A stretch of 41,569 nt of DNA from VRUE01 sp035557635 (GCA_035557635.1 DATMDR010000010.1:1-41569), one strand, 5' to 3'. Shown: positions 1-8,683, counted from the stretch's first letter. A program made the numbers and translations. Notes: a model not told the origin generated them from the sequence alone.

Positions 1-797
1 CGCTGATCCACGAGGCGGGGGGGACGCTCTACTACGACGGCGCCAACCTCAACGCGGTGATGGGCCACTCGCGGCCCGGCGACATGGGCTTCGACATCGT
101 CCACGTCAACCTGCACAAGTCGTTCAGCCAGCCGCACGGCGGCGGCGGGCCGGGGGCGGGGCCGATCGCGGTCTCGGAGCGGATCGAGCCCTTCCTGCCG
201 CGGCCGCAGGTGGTGCGCCGCGAGGGGGAGAACGGCGCCGAGCCTCGCTTCGACCTCGACTTCGAGCGGCCGAAGTCGATCGGCCGGCTGCGCGGCTTCC
301 AGGGCAACTTCGGCGTCTTCGTCCGCTCCTACGCCTACATCCTCAGCCTCGGCGCCGATGGCCTGGCCGAGGCCTCGGAGACCGCGGTGCTGAACGCCAA
401 CTACCTGAAGGCACGGCTGGCGCAGGGGCGTGCCGCCGAGCGCCTGCCGGTCGCCTTCGACCGCCACTGCATGCACGAGTTCGTCCTCTCCGGCAAGCCG
501 ATGAAGAAGGAGCTGGGCCTCGCCACGCTCGACCTCGCCAAGCGCCTGCTCGACTTCGGCTTCCACCCGCCGACCGTCTACTTCCCCCTCCTGGTCGAGG
601 AGGCGCTGATGGTCGAGCCGACCGAGACCGAGACCAAGGAGAGCCTCGACGCCTTCGCCGAGGCGATCGAGCAGATCCTCGCCGAGGCCGAGCAGGACCC
701 CGAGATCGCCAGGCAGGCCCCCTACACGACCCCGGTACGCCGCCTCGACGAGGTGAAGGCGACCCGCAAGCCAGTCGTCCGCCAACCGCTCGGCTAG
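1..797 (+). CDS. gcvPB: Glycine dehydrogenase (decarboxylating) subunit 2, 3' part
   Basis: The reading frame is open from base 3 with no start in the window, so this is the C-terminal part (about 264 residues) of a protein usually near 480 residues. It matches the PLP-binding half of the glycine cleavage P-protein, which decarboxylates glycine and passes the aminomethyl group to the lipoyl H-protein. The pyridoxal-lysine motif is visible as HVNLHKSFSQPHGGGGPGAG at bases 102-161. The later FDRHCMHEFVLS and PPTVYFPLLVEEALMVEPTETE segments are typical of this subunit. Two-subunit P-protein (gcvPA/gcvPB) is common in archaea, Firmicutes and some Actinobacteria; gcvPA would be expected to the left of the window. 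Identity is secure; only the 5' part is unseen. Confidence 0.95.
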   Translation, partial: LIHEAGGTLYYDGANLNAVMGHSRPGDMGFDIVHVNLHKSFSQPHGGGGPGAGPIAVSERIEPFLPRPQVVRREGENGAEPRFDLDFERPKSIGRLRGFQGNFGVFVRSYAYILSLGADGLAEASETAVLNANYLKARLAQGRAAERLPVAFDRHCMHEFVLSGKPMKKELGLATLDLAKRLLDFGFHPPTVYFPLLVEEALMVEPTETETKESLDAFAEAIEQILAEAEQDPEIARQAPYTTPVRRLDEVKATRKPVVRQPLG

Positions 798-832
798 TAC
801 CGCTCAGGACGCGGTGCAGAGGCACCCGGTAC
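797..832 (+). terminator. Compound hairpin after gcvPB
   Basis: An outer stem GTACCG (797-802) / CGGTAC (827-832) encloses an inner hairpin GGTGC (813-817), loop AGAG, GCACC (822-826). It starts at the last base of the gcvPB stop codon and precedes an unrelated gene. There is no T-tract, so a terminator role is inferred from position and stem strength only. Confidence 0.45.
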
Positions 833-878
833 GCTAGCGATCTCGTCGGGGTACGAGCAATTTGGGACGGAGGAATAG

Positions 879-2666
879 ATGGCTAATGCGCTGTCGCAAG
901 ACGAACTGCGCCCTTATCAGTCCGCATTGGTTGCCCGCATCGAGGATGGTGGGGAAATCTCTGCGGCACAGATCGCCAGAAGGCTAAAAAAAGTACTGCG
1001 AGTAAGGGTTGGCGACAGTGGTCGCCACGTCGTTGCCAGCGGGGCAGGGAAAGATCCTGGTGCGGCCTTCTTTCGCTATGTGGACAAGCGACAGGTGCCC
1101 TGGGCTTCGACCCCCGTTCTCGATCGTGTCAACCACCTTGCGGTGGTCCTGGTCAAGGGAGCCTGGGTGGCGATCCACACCACCGAGGGTTCGCGCCGGG
1201 ACACGATCAAACGCGCCCTGCGAAAAGGAAGCCTGGGCCCACTGGAGCTCATCAGGCCGGGTCATCTCAAGGCCGCATTCATCAAGGGGCCCGCACGGAC
1301 GCTATGGATGCGGGGTACGCATCGCAGGATCGCCTCCAAGGCCGACACCAAGACCCTTAGCGGCCTCGATCTCGCGGGGGCTCTCGACCCGACCGGTGAT
1401 CAGAGCTACCGATACACCGCGGCTCGCGTTGTGCCCGACAACGAGAAAATTGGGGAAGTGATGGGTCTAGCGGTTGATCAATCAAGACTTTGGATTGGAC
1501 CCTCTGCGAACTGGACAGAATTTCAGACCTCCATGCTGGCGACCCTCGACGCGCTCGAGGAGACGGTCGGTACTGATGTGGAGCCACTACCGGTACTCGC
1601 TGCCGCAAAAACCGATCTGACAGACGTCGACGGTGCCTACGACATTGCAATCTCTCCGCCGGAGATGATGCTGCTGGGACCCGTGCTCGATTCCGGGGAG
1701 GCCGCTGTCTTGGCCGAGCTGGAGAAGCTCGCTTTCGGAACGCAGTTCGAAGTAGCCGATTCGAATGGGACTGGGGTGAAAGCCAATGTCCTGCGACGAG
1801 GGCATGCTCTCGGTCAGCTTGAGATCGAGTTCCGAGAGGGGGACGGCGAGATCGAGACCGTAGTTGCTGGAACCTCTGAGCCTGGGCGGGAGGAGGACTT
1901 CAACGAGGTACTCGGAAAGCTAAGCGAGCCCGAAACTCTCACGGTCTACTTCGAGTCTGGGCACACGATCCAGGGCCATCAGGTCTTTTCAGTCCGTCAC
2001 CGCGACATTCCATTTGCAGGGTGGTCGTGGGTTCCCTTTGGCGTCGATTGGGCCGTAGAGCGTGAGAAGCCAAGCGACGGAGTCGGTGCGATAGGGACCG
2101 ATACTTCATTGTTCGATTGGGTCTTGGCGAGCTGGCCGCTGAACAGCAACGAGATTGACGGTCGTGGATGGCTGGCCTGCGATGATCGACCCGGGGAGAC
2201 CGCCGACTTTCTCCACATCGACGAATCAGGTGACGTGCCGATTCTGACCTTGATGCATGTCAAGGGCGCCAAGAGTGCCAGTCAGGGACGGGAGATAGCC
2301 GTCGTCCCCTATGAGACCGTGTGCGCACAGGCAGTCAAGAATCTGCGGCATCTCGATGCGGTTTTGGCCTCCGGCAACATGCTGAGCGGCACGATTCCGG
2401 TGGAACTCGGGCTTTCCGCTTGGGAGAACAGTGAGAAACGCTCGCGCAAAGAGTTCGTGAAAAGACTGGACGGCCTCGGCACCAACTTCGGCCGAAAGAT
2501 CGTGATTGTGCAACCACATGTCCGCAGGGATCTCGTCGCTTCGATTCGTGTCGATCCCGAGCACGCCCAGGCGCCGCGACTACGTCAGCTCGACACACTG
2601 CTGCACGGGGTTGCAGCGAATTGCCAGTCCGCGGGCGCGGAGTTGTTGGTGATCGGGTCGACCTGA
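879..2666 (+). CDS. Uncharacterised 595-residue protein with PD-(D/E)xK-like motif; candidate defence gene
   Basis: A strong ribosome site, GGAGG at 869-873, lies five bases before the ATG. I do not recognise a named family over the full length. Residues 432-462 read LACDDRPGETADFLHIDESG followed by a hydrophobic strand and MHVKG. This is a D...GE.AD...(strand)...HxK arrangement resembling a divergent PD-(D/E)xK nuclease core, with H before the lysine. I recall similar blocks in C-terminal regions of helicase-like proteins of defence islands, but no helicase motif is present here. Residues 350-400 (YFESGHTIQGHQVF...) and the C-terminal IVIVQPHVRR...LLVIGS block look like conserved parts of the same group. 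The gene is less GC-rich and less codon-biased than its neighbours and sits alone between gcvPB and the ligD/ku pair, which suggests transfer. It converges on ligD with a 4-base gap. Confidence 0.7.
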   Translation: MANALSQDELRPYQSALVARIEDGGEISAAQIARRLKKVLRVRVGDSGRHVVASGAGKDPGAAFFRYVDKRQVPWASTPVLDRVNHLAVVLVKGAWVAIHTTEGSRRDTIKRALRKGSLGPLELIRPGHLKAAFIKGPARTLWMRGTHRRIASKADTKTLSGLDLAGALDPTGDQSYRYTAARVVPDNEKIGEVMGLAVDQSRLWIGPSANWTEFQTSMLATLDALEETVGTDVEPLPVLAAAKTDLTDVDGAYDIAISPPEMMLLGPVLDSGEAAVLAELEKLAFGTQFEVADSNGTGVKANVLRRGHALGQLEIEFREGDGEIETVVAGTSEPGREEDFNEVLGKLSEPETLTVYFESGHTIQGHQVFSVRHRDIPFAGWSWVPFGVDWAVEREKPSDGVGAIGTDTSLFDWVLASWPLNSNEIDGRGWLACDDRPGETADFLHIDESGDVPILTLMHVKGAKSASQGREIAVVPYETVCAQAVKNLRHLDAVLASGNMLSGTIPVELGLSAWENSEKRSRKEFVKRLDGLGTNFGRKIVIVQPHVRRDLVASIRVDPEHAQAPRLRQLDTLLHGVAANCQSAGAELLVIGST

Positions 2667-2670
2667 ACTC

Positions 2671-3585
2671 CTACAGCTCGGGCAGCTTCTGTTTCAGCTC
2701 GAGCACTGGAGCGAAGAGGTCGCCGTGCTTCTCCACTCGCTTGAGTACGTCGGCGGCTTCGAAGACGAGTGAGTCCGCGTCGTCCTTGTCGAGCGCCCGC
2801 TCGACCTCTTTCCAGGAGACCGGGGTCGAGGCGGTCGGCCGCTCTCGCGCGCGCAGCGAGTAGACGGCGATCGTGGTCTTGGTTTCGTGGTTCTGCGACC
2901 AGTCGACGAAGACCTTGCCCTTGCGCTCCGCCTTTTTCATTTTCGAGACGACCTCTTTCGGCGTCTGCTTCTCGAGCAGCTGGGCGATCGCCCGCGCCAG
3001 CGGCTTGGTTTCCTCGTAGCTGACCGCGGTGTTGAGCGGGACGTAGACCTGCAGGCCCTTCGAGCCCGAGGTCTTCGGGAAGCACTCGACGTCGAAATGG
3101 CCGAACAGCTCGCGCAGACGCAGCGCCACCCGGCAGCAGTCGAGCACGTTCGCGGGCGGACCGGGGTCGAGGTCGAAGGCGAGCACGGTGGGCCGCTCGA
3201 GCTTTTTCGCCAGGGCGAGCGAGGGATGGAGCTCGATCGCGGCCAGCTGCGCCATCCAGGTCAGGGTCGGCAGGTCCTGGCAGACGCAGTAGTCGATCTC
3301 GCCGGTGTTGGGCCCGGCGGGCACCCGGGCGGTTTTCACCCACTCGGGCCGGTGTTTCGGGCAGCGCTTCTCGAAGAAGGCGCTCTCGCTGTCGTCGACC
3401 CCTTCCGGGAAGCGGCGCAGGGTCAGCGTCCGCCCGGCCAGGTGAGGAATCATCGCCGGCGCCACCTTGGCGTAGTAGTCGATCACCTCGCCCTTGGTGA
3501 AGCCCGCCTTCGGGTAGAGGACCTTGTCGAGGTTGGTGAGCTTCAGCTCACGTCCCTCGACCTCGACCAGGCGGTCTTCGCTCAC
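2671..3585 (-). CDS. ligD: LigD-type polymerase/primase domain protein (NHEJ polymerase)
   Basis: This is a 304-residue stand-alone LigD polymerase domain of the archaeo-eukaryotic primase fold. In the bacterial non-homologous end joining pathway it extends and fills DNA ends, preferring ribonucleotides. The metal-binding DLD is at residues 138-140 (AFDLDPGP), KTSGSKGLQVYVPL at 171-184, and the third acidic residue in VDWSQN at 227-232. The N-terminal LTNLDKVLYPKAGFTKGEVIDYY block is typical. No ligase or phosphoesterase domain is fused, so a separate ATP-dependent ligase is presumably encoded elsewhere. The gene starts with GTG three bases after the ku stop, so the two are co-transcribed. 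The name ligD is used for the polymerase module only. Confidence 0.92.
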   Translation of the reverse strand: MSEDRLVEVEGRELKLTNLDKVLYPKAGFTKGEVIDYYAKVAPAMIPHLAGRTLTLRRFPEGVDDSESAFFEKRCPKHRPEWVKTARVPAGPNTGEIDYCVCQDLPTLTWMAQLAAIELHPSLALAKKLERPTVLAFDLDPGPPANVLDCCRVALRLRELFGHFDVECFPKTSGSKGLQVYVPLNTAVSYEETKPLARAIAQLLEKQTPKEVVSKMKKAERKGKVFVDWSQNHETKTTIAVYSLRARERPTASTPVSWKEVERALDKDDADSLVFEAADVLKRVEKHGDLFAPVLELKQKLPEL

Positions 3586-3588
3586 CGC

Positions 3589-4479
3589 TTACTTAGAGGA
3601 CTTCGACTTGGCCCGCGAGCGTTTGGCCGCGGCTTTCTTGGCCGGCGCGCGGCGTTTCTTCGCCGCCGGTTTCGTCGGCTTGCCGTCGCTCTTGCCCTTG
3701 ACGGCGGCGATGCTCTCCTCGAGCGCGGCCATCAGGTCGGGCGCCTTAGTCGGCTGCGGCGCCTCGGCCTCCGGGGCGGCGAGCACGTCCTTGCCTTCCG
3801 CCTTGCGTTCGATCAGCGCCAACAGCTGCTCGCGGTACTCGTCGCGGTAGGCGCTCGGGTCGAAGTCGCGGGTCAATGAGTCGATCAGCTGCTCCGCCAT
3901 CTCGACCTCGCGCTTAGCGACTTTCTGCTTCCCGGCCGGCAGTACGTCCTCGAGCTCCGAGGGCGGCACGACCTCGTCGGCGAAGCGCATCGTGGTCAGG
4001 GTGAGGACGCCGTTGGCGGGCCGCAGCGCCGCCAGGTGCTCCTTGTTGCGGAAGACGAAGCGGGCGATCGCGACCTTGCCCGATTCCTCCATCGCCCGGG
4101 CGAGCAGCGAGTAGGCCTTCTCGGCGCCCTCGGCGGGACCGAGGTAATAGGGGCTGTCGAAGTAGATCGGGTCGATCTCCTCGAGGTCGACGAAGTCGAG
4201 CACCTCGACCGCCCGGCTCTTCTCCGGCGCCAGCGCCTCCAGCTCTTCCTTGGTCAGCGGCACGTAGCGGTCCTTGGAGATCTCGTAGGCCTTGATGATC
4301 TTCTCGTAGGGGACCTCCTCGTCGGTCCCTTCCGCGACTCGCCGGTGGCGGATGCGGGTCCCGTCGGACTCGCGGATCTCTCGCAGGCCGATGCTGCGCC
4401 GGGCCACGGCGCTGTAGAGCTTCACGGGCACGTTGAGGAGCCCGAAGCTGATCGAGCCGCTCCAGATAGCTCTAGCCAT
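3589..4479 (-). CDS. ku: Ku DNA end-binding protein
   Basis: A 296-residue bacterial Ku homolog. It forms a homodimeric ring that threads onto double-strand ends and recruits LigD proteins. The N-terminus ARAIWSGSISFGLLNVPVKL is the family signature, and the core beta-barrel/bridge region follows, with YDSPYYLGP-like YFDSPYYLGP. The C-terminal tail (about residues 260-296) is lysine/arginine/alanine-rich (AKKRRAPAKKAAAKRSRAKS), as in actinobacterial Ku proteins whose basic extensions bind DNA. It is the first gene of the ku-ligD pair and is divergent from the ABC transporter across an 81-base gap. No convincing ribosome site was seen before the ATG. Confidence 0.95.
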   Translation of the reverse strand: MARAIWSGSISFGLLNVPVKLYSAVARRSIGLREIRESDGTRIRHRRVAEGTDEEVPYEKIIKAYEISKDRYVPLTKEELEALAPEKSRAVEVLDFVDLEEIDPIYFDSPYYLGPAEGAEKAYSLLARAMEESGKVAIARFVFRNKEHLAALRPANGVLTLTTMRFADEVVPPSELEDVLPAGKQKVAKREVEMAEQLIDSLTRDFDPSAYRDEYREQLLALIERKAEGKDVLAAPEAEAPQPTKAPDLMAALEESIAAVKGKSDGKPTKPAAKKRRAPAKKAAAKRSRAKSKSSK

Positions 4480-4560
4480 AGGCGATCACCTACCCGATTG
4501 TTCCAGCCGCTCACCGGCGCCGGCAAGCCGCCAGGCGGGACGGCAGGCATCTTGCGAGCG

Positions 4561-5235
4561 GTGGGGGATCATGCAGCGGTGCTCTTCGAGCTCAGCGACG
4601 TCGGCTTCACTCGCGGCGGCCGCCGGGCCCTCGACTCGGTCAGCGCCGGGATGCCGAGTGGGGCGACGGCGATAGTCGGCCCTTCCGGCAGCGGCAAGTC
4701 GACCTTGCTGCGCCTGCTCAACCGGCTCGCCGATCCCGAGGGCGGCGAGATCGCCTACCGCGGTCGTCCGCTGGTCGGATACGACCCGCTGCGGCTGCGG
4801 CGCGAGGTCTCGCTGGTCCCGCAACTGCCGGCGCTGCTCGCAGGGACCGTGGAGTCGAACCTGCGCTACGCCGCAGAACTGGCGGGCGAGGGGCTCGACG
4901 CAAGTCGCTGCCTGCGCCTCGCCGGCCTCGATCCCGAGCTCGCGGGGCGGGAGGTCTCCAAGCTCTCGGTCGGCGAGCAGCAGCGGGCGATGCTCGCTCG
5001 TTCACTCGCCCAGGCACCGGACGTTCTGCTGCTCGACGAGCCGACCTCGGCCCTCGACCACGCGACCCGCGACGCGGTCGAGGCGACGCTCGTCGAGCTG
5101 CGCCGCCGGCTCGAGATCTCGCTCGTCCTCGTCACCCACGATCCCGAGCAGGCGCGGCGCCTGGGCGACTGGGTCGTGAGGCTGGAGGACGGGCGCGCGA
5201 TCGATGCCGGCCCGCTCGAGCAGGTGCTGGCGTGA
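4561..5235 (+). CDS. fetA: ABC transporter ATPase, FetA (YbbL)-like
   Basis: A 224-residue ABC ATPase. Walker A is GPSGSGKST, the signature is LSVGEQQRAMLARSL, Walker B is DVLLLDEPTSALD, and the H-loop is VLVTHDP; the Q-loop lies in VSLVPQLPALL. The frame is open far upstream across the antisense of ku, but the family N-terminus begins near VLFELSDVGFTRG. The chosen start is GTG 4561, with GTG 4579 as an alternative. A CATCTT box seven bases before 4561 resembles the -10 boxes seen elsewhere in the window. The next gene encodes the FetB-type permease and overlaps this stop by four bases, which supports an iron or metal exporter like E. coli FetAB; substrate is inferred from that family. Confidence 0.85.
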   Translation: MGDHAAVLFELSDVGFTRGGRRALDSVSAGMPSGATAIVGPSGSGKSTLLRLLNRLADPEGGEIAYRGRPLVGYDPLRLRREVSLVPQLPALLAGTVESNLRYAAELAGEGLDASRCLRLAGLDPELAGREVSKLSVGEQQRAMLARSLAQAPDVLLLDEPTSALDHATRDAVEATLVELRRRLEISLVLVTHDPEQARRLGDWVVRLEDGRAIDAGPLEQVLA

Positions 5236-6020
5236 GCACCTCGATCCAGGTCTCGCTCGGGGAGGTCGTCGCCAGCCTCTCCCTTGTCGCCCTCGCCATA
5301 GCGGTCTCGTTCTGGCGCAAGGCGGATCTCGAGCGGGACATCGTCGTCGCCACGGTTCGCTCCTTCGTGCAGCTGACCGCGATCGGCTACGCGATCCAGC
5401 TGATCTTCGAGGCTGACACGATCTGGCTCGTGCTGGTGCTGCTTGCCGCGATGGTGCTGTTCGGCGCTCTCACCGCCCGCCATCGCGCCAGCAGGGTGCC
5501 GGGCGCCTTCTGGCCGCTGCTGATCGGCCTGGCGCTTGCCGGCGGGAGCACGCTTGCGCTGGTCGTCGCCCTCGGCGTCTTCGAAGCGACCCCGCGCTAC
5601 CTGGTCCCGGTCGGCGGGATGGTGATCGGAAACGCGATGACGGCTTCCGCGGTCGCGCTCAACCGGCTCGGTGACGAGCTGACCGAGGCGCGGGCGAAGA
5701 TAGAGGCGACGCTGGCGCTGGGAGCGACGGCGCAGGAAGCCGCGGCCCCGTTCGTCCGCCGCGCCCTTCGCTCCGGGATGATCGCCCTGGTCGACTCGAC
5801 CAAGACGACCGGGCTGATCTTCTTCCCGGGGACGATGGTGGGGATGCTGCTCGCCGGCGCCGATCCGACCGATGCGGTGCGGCTACAGCTGATCCTCCTC
5901 TACACACTGCTCGGCAGCGTCGCGATCGCCGGTCTCGTCGCGACGGCGCTCGCCTACCGCAACTTCTTCACTCCGGCCCAGCAGCTGCGCGAGGTCGAAG
6001 GCGCCGAGGCTGACGCCTGA
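5232..6020 (+). CDS. fetB: ABC transporter permease, FetB (YbbM/UPF0014) family
   Basis: A 262-residue membrane protein with about six to seven hydrophobic segments. It shows the family hallmarks RSFVQLTAIGYAIQLIF near the N-terminus, PVGGMVIGNAMTASAVALNRL in the middle, and STKTTGLIFFPGTMVGMLLAGADP toward the C-terminus. It pairs with the preceding ATPase through a GTGA overlap. Members of this family export iron in E. coli and aid oxidative-stress resistance; the substrate here is inferred. The gene ends exactly where the convergent minus-strand gene ends (stop codons abut at 6020/6021), and I see no terminator between them. Confidence 0.88.
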   Translation: MSTSIQVSLGEVVASLSLVALAIAVSFWRKADLERDIVVATVRSFVQLTAIGYAIQLIFEADTIWLVLVLLAAMVLFGALTARHRASRVPGAFWPLLIGLALAGGSTLALVVALGVFEATPRYLVPVGGMVIGNAMTASAVALNRLGDELTEARAKIEATLALGATAQEAAAPFVRRALRSGMIALVDSTKTTGLIFFPGTMVGMLLAGADPTDAVRLQLILLYTLLGSVAIAGLVATALAYRNFFTPAQQLREVEGAEADA

Positions 6021-7241
6021 TCACCGCTCGCAGCACCAGCCGTCGATCAGGGGAAAGATCGCGCGTCCCGGTGATGTGCCAGGGGAGAACTCCCCGGAGA
6101 TTCCGCCGATCGCCCGAACCCGGCCCCGGCCCCGGCCTTCGGCCGGGATGAAGAGCCACTGGTCGGCGTCCGGCCAGGCGATCAGGAGGCGCGTCCCGTC
6201 CGGCGACCAGGCGAGGGAGGAGAGCAGGCCCGGGGCGGTGAAGAGCAGGCGCTGGGAGGTGCCGGCCCGGTTCATCAGGTAAAGCTCGCTGTGGGACGGC
6301 TGCCGACCTCGGGCGGGCAGCTGGAGGAGGACCGCTAGGGAGCGACCGTCGGGCGAGAAGGCGGCTGTCCTCACCGTTGCGGCGGACGGCAGGGCGACAC
6401 GGCGGGGCGGATCCGGGTTCAGCCGTACGACGAGCTTGCTGAGCGTGACCTCGTGAAGCCGTAGCGAGCGGGGCGTCACTTCAAGTAGCCGGGATCCGTC
6501 GCGGGCCCAGTCGAGTTCCACTGCCTTGCGAGAGGCCCGGGAGGAGCCGAACGCCTCACCGGTGTCCGGGTTGACCATCCGCAGCGTGCCCCCGGCGTCC
6601 ACGTAGGCGAGGAGGTGCGGCCCCAGCGGCAGCCAGGCGGGTGCCACAGGCGCGACGCTCCGATCGATCAGGACGTTGTCCGTCCCGTCTCCCGCCACGA
6701 CCCGCAGCGCCGAGCCGGTCCGGTAGGCGATCCGTTCCCCCGAGGGCGACCAGCGCACGTCGGTCACCAGCGCGTCCGCCGAAAGCGACCAGCGCACGGT
6801 GCCGTCCGGCTCGACCGCGGTCAGCCTGTGGCCAGAGACCGCGGCCACGAACAGGCCACGGGGTGACCAGGCGGCTTCCGGGTACTCGCCGAGCAGGCGG
6901 CGGGAGCCGTCGGGCTGGACGACCCAGGACCCCTCCGGCGAGCTGACCAGCAGGCGCCCGCCACCGGGGATCTCGGTCAGGGCCGGCTCCGCGTCGCGCA
7001 CGCCGACCGTGAAGGCGTCGCCGATCCAGTCGCGGACGCTGGCGCCGGCCGGGGTGAGAAGAAGGGCGGCCAGCAGCGCCGCTGCGGCGAACGCCACGGC
7101 GAGGCGGGGCAGCGCCGGCCGTCGTTGCGGAGAGCGCTCGGCGAAAGCCCGCTCTGCCATCGCCAGCCCGCGGCGCTCCGCCTCTTCGGCACCTGGGACC
7201 GGCGTCTCCCGCAGCAGCGCTCGCAGATGGTTCTCGTTCAC
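6021..7241 (-). CDS. Membrane-anchored beta-propeller protein, probable anti-sigma partner
   Basis: The GTG start at 7241 overlaps the sigma-factor stop by four bases (GTGA); longer in-frame extensions are shadows of the sigma gene. The 406-residue product has a short N-terminal cytoplasmic part (about residues 1-45), one hydrophobic segment (about 46-66, LPRLAVAFAAAALLAALLLTP) and a long extracytoplasmic part. That part carries repeated TolB/WD40-like blade motifs such as DVRWSPSGERIAYRTG, TAAFSPDGRSLAVLL and SLAWSPDGTRLLIAW. Translational coupling to an ECF sigma gene and the single-TM layout suggest a sensor or anti-sigma factor. No canonical anti-sigma zinc motif (HxxxCxxC) is visible, so this role is inference. 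A 7-bp hairpin lies in the low-complexity GRGRG coding region at 6131-6147. Confidence 0.75.
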   Translation of the reverse strand: MNENHLRALLRETPVPGAEEAERRGLAMAERAFAERSPQRRPALPRLAVAFAAAALLAALLLTPAGASVRDWIGDAFTVGVRDAEPALTEIPGGGRLLVSSPEGSWVVQPDGSRRLLGEYPEAAWSPRGLFVAAVSGHRLTAVEPDGTVRWSLSADALVTDVRWSPSGERIAYRTGSALRVVAGDGTDNVLIDRSVAPVAPAWLPLGPHLLAYVDAGGTLRMVNPDTGEAFGSSRASRKAVELDWARDGSRLLEVTPRSLRLHEVTLSKLVVRLNPDPPRRVALPSAATVRTAAFSPDGRSLAVLLQLPARGRQPSHSELYLMNRAGTSQRLLFTAPGLLSSLAWSPDGTRLLIAWPDADQWLFIPAEGRGRGRVRAIGGISGEFSPGTSPGRAIFPLIDGWCCER

Positions 7242-7810
7242 CGCTCCACCTCCGCGAGCAGGGCGCCGAGCCGGTCGAGGGCTCGCCGCAGCCGCGAGTT
7301 GACGGTCCCGCGGGGCAGCTCGAGCATGCGCCCGATCTCGCCCGGCTTGTACTCGAGCAGGTACCTGAGCACGACCACTGCGCGCTGGTCGACCGGGAGC
7401 TGGGCGAGCGCCGCCATCAGGTCCTCGCCGACGACTTCCGGCGGCGGTGGGACATCGGCGTGCGAGACCGGGTCGTCGACCGTGCGTCGCAGTGCCTCCC
7501 GCCGTCCCCAGTCGATAGCCCGGTTGACGACGATCCGGTGCAGCCAGGGGCCGAAGGGGCGCCGCCGGTCGAAGCGGTCGAGCGCGTCGATCGCGGCGAG
7601 GAAGGCATCTTGGGCGATGTCCTCCGCCGCTGCGGCGTCGTGGACGACGAGGTACGCCGCCCGGTGGGCGCGTTGCCAGTGGGCGGCATAGAGGCCCGTG
7701 ATCGCCTCTCGAGATCCACGCTGCGCCTCGCGGACGAGCCTCCGTTCTTCGGCCGCTGACTGCGGCCCTCGCCAACCGACCCGCTCGACCGCGCCGCTCT
7801 CAGTGCCCAA
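7238..7810 (-). CDS. ECF-type RNA polymerase sigma factor
   Basis: A 190-residue sigma-70 family ECF factor. Region 2 spans about residues 38-105 (ITGLYAAHWQRAHRAAYLVV, EDIAQDAFLAAIDAL, FGPWLHRIVVNRAIDW) and region 4 spans about 128-188 (LAQLPVDQRAVVVLRYLLEY, then GEIGRMLELPRGTVNSRLRR, a helix-turn-helix). The start is TTG at 7810, with GAGG followed by six bases as the ribosome site; no better start is in frame. It lies 24 bases after the M14 peptidase gene and is coupled to the propeller protein, so the regulator and its likely partner belong to one operon with two envelope proteins. The promoter it recognises is not evident. Confidence 0.9.
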   Translation of the reverse strand: MGTESGAVERVGWRGPQSAAEERRLVREAQRGSREAITGLYAAHWQRAHRAAYLVVHDAAAAEDIAQDAFLAAIDALDRFDRRRPFGPWLHRIVVNRAIDWGRREALRRTVDDPVSHADVPPPPEVVGEDLMAALAQLPVDQRAVVVLRYLLEYKPGEIGRMLELPRGTVNSRLRRALDRLGALLAEVER

Positions 7811-7834
7811 CCCTCACCTCTTCCTGGGGACATC

Positions 7835-8683
7835 TCAATCTTCGCCCACTTCCCTGCCGAGGCGCACGACCGCCTCCCCGAGCCGCCCCAGGACCCTCCT
7901 CGGCAGGGCGCCGCGCGGCATCTCGACCACGAACGAGGCGGTGCCGGGGAAGCGACGGTTCTGCCAGTGCGGCGCCGTGCCCGCGAGCCAGGGCAGGCGG
8001 CGGAAGGGCAGCCTGGCTAGCCGGGCGAAGCGTCGCGCCGCAGGGACGCTCTGGCCCCAGGCACGGACCAGCGGCTGCGGCGCGTAGTGCTGGTGGAACC
8101 AGATCGTCACCTCGGGCCGCAGCCGTTCGACGATGCGGGCGGCGAGGCGGGTCTCGGGCTCGGAGAAGGGCCTTGGCCCGGAGTGCTGTGGGCCTCCACG
8201 CTCGCCGATCGGCTTCCACCCGGCCGGGAAGTTGCGGTTGAGGTCGACGCCGCGCCCGTTGAGGCGGGTGCCGAGCGCAAGGCCATCCGGATTGAGGTTG
8301 GGGACGAGGTAGACGTCTGAGGCGGGGTCCGGGCAGCCGCTGCCAGGCGCGAGCGGCTGGAGCTCCCTCGCCGCGCACTCGTCGCCGTGGACGCAGCCGA
8401 AGACCAGCACCTCACCGTCGATCGCGGGGTCGCCTCGCTGCAGGAGCCCGATCGGTCGTCCTTCCGCGGAGCGCCCGGCGACTCCGCGACGGGCGAGGAG
8501 GTTGCCGGGGCGGCGCGGAGTCTGGGTGAAGTCGAGGAAGCCGTTCGCCGGCCCGGGGTCGTCGCGAGCTATTGCCACCAGCGCCTCGCCGGCCCGGGTC
8601 GCCGGTTGCGAGCGCGCCGTGGCGATCAGGACGATCCCGCCCACCCCCACGGCGATCGCGAAGAAGAGGTCGAAGCGGCGCAT
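7835..8683 (-). CDS. M14-family zinc carboxypeptidase, exported (MpaA-like)
   Basis: About 282 residues with an N-terminal hydrophobic segment (residues 4-22), which suggests export or membrane anchoring. All M14 metallopeptidase landmarks are visible: HGDE with H99 and E102 as zinc ligands, NPDG at 131-134, DLNRNFP at 148-153, the HQH segment at 197-199 with the third zinc ligand, and FVVEMP with the catalytic glutamate at 254. Family relatives include murein peptide amidase MpaA and other D,L-carboxypeptidases, so a cell-wall peptide substrate is plausible but inferred. The start at ATG 8683 lies two bases after the upstream gene's stop; ATG 8692 and GTG 8698 are alternatives. It sits in the sigma-factor operon. 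Confidence 0.85.
   Translation of the reverse strand: MRRFDLFFAIAVGVGGIVLIATARSQPATRAGEALVAIARDDPGPANGFLDFTQTPRRPGNLLARRGVAGRSAEGRPIGLLQRGDPAIDGEVLVFGCVHGDECAARELQPLAPGSGCPDPASDVYLVPNLNPDGLALGTRLNGRGVDLNRNFPAGWKPIGERGGPQHSGPRPFSEPETRLAARIVERLRPEVTIWFHQHYAPQPLVRAWGQSVPAARRFARLARLPFRRLPWLAGTAPHWQNRRFPGTASFVVEMPRGALPRRVLGRLGEAVVRLGREVGED

Noticed and set aside
6131..6147. 7-bp hairpin in the propeller gene as a regulatory element
   Set aside because: It lies in a low-complexity GRGRG-coding CCGG repeat, where such pairing arises by chance.
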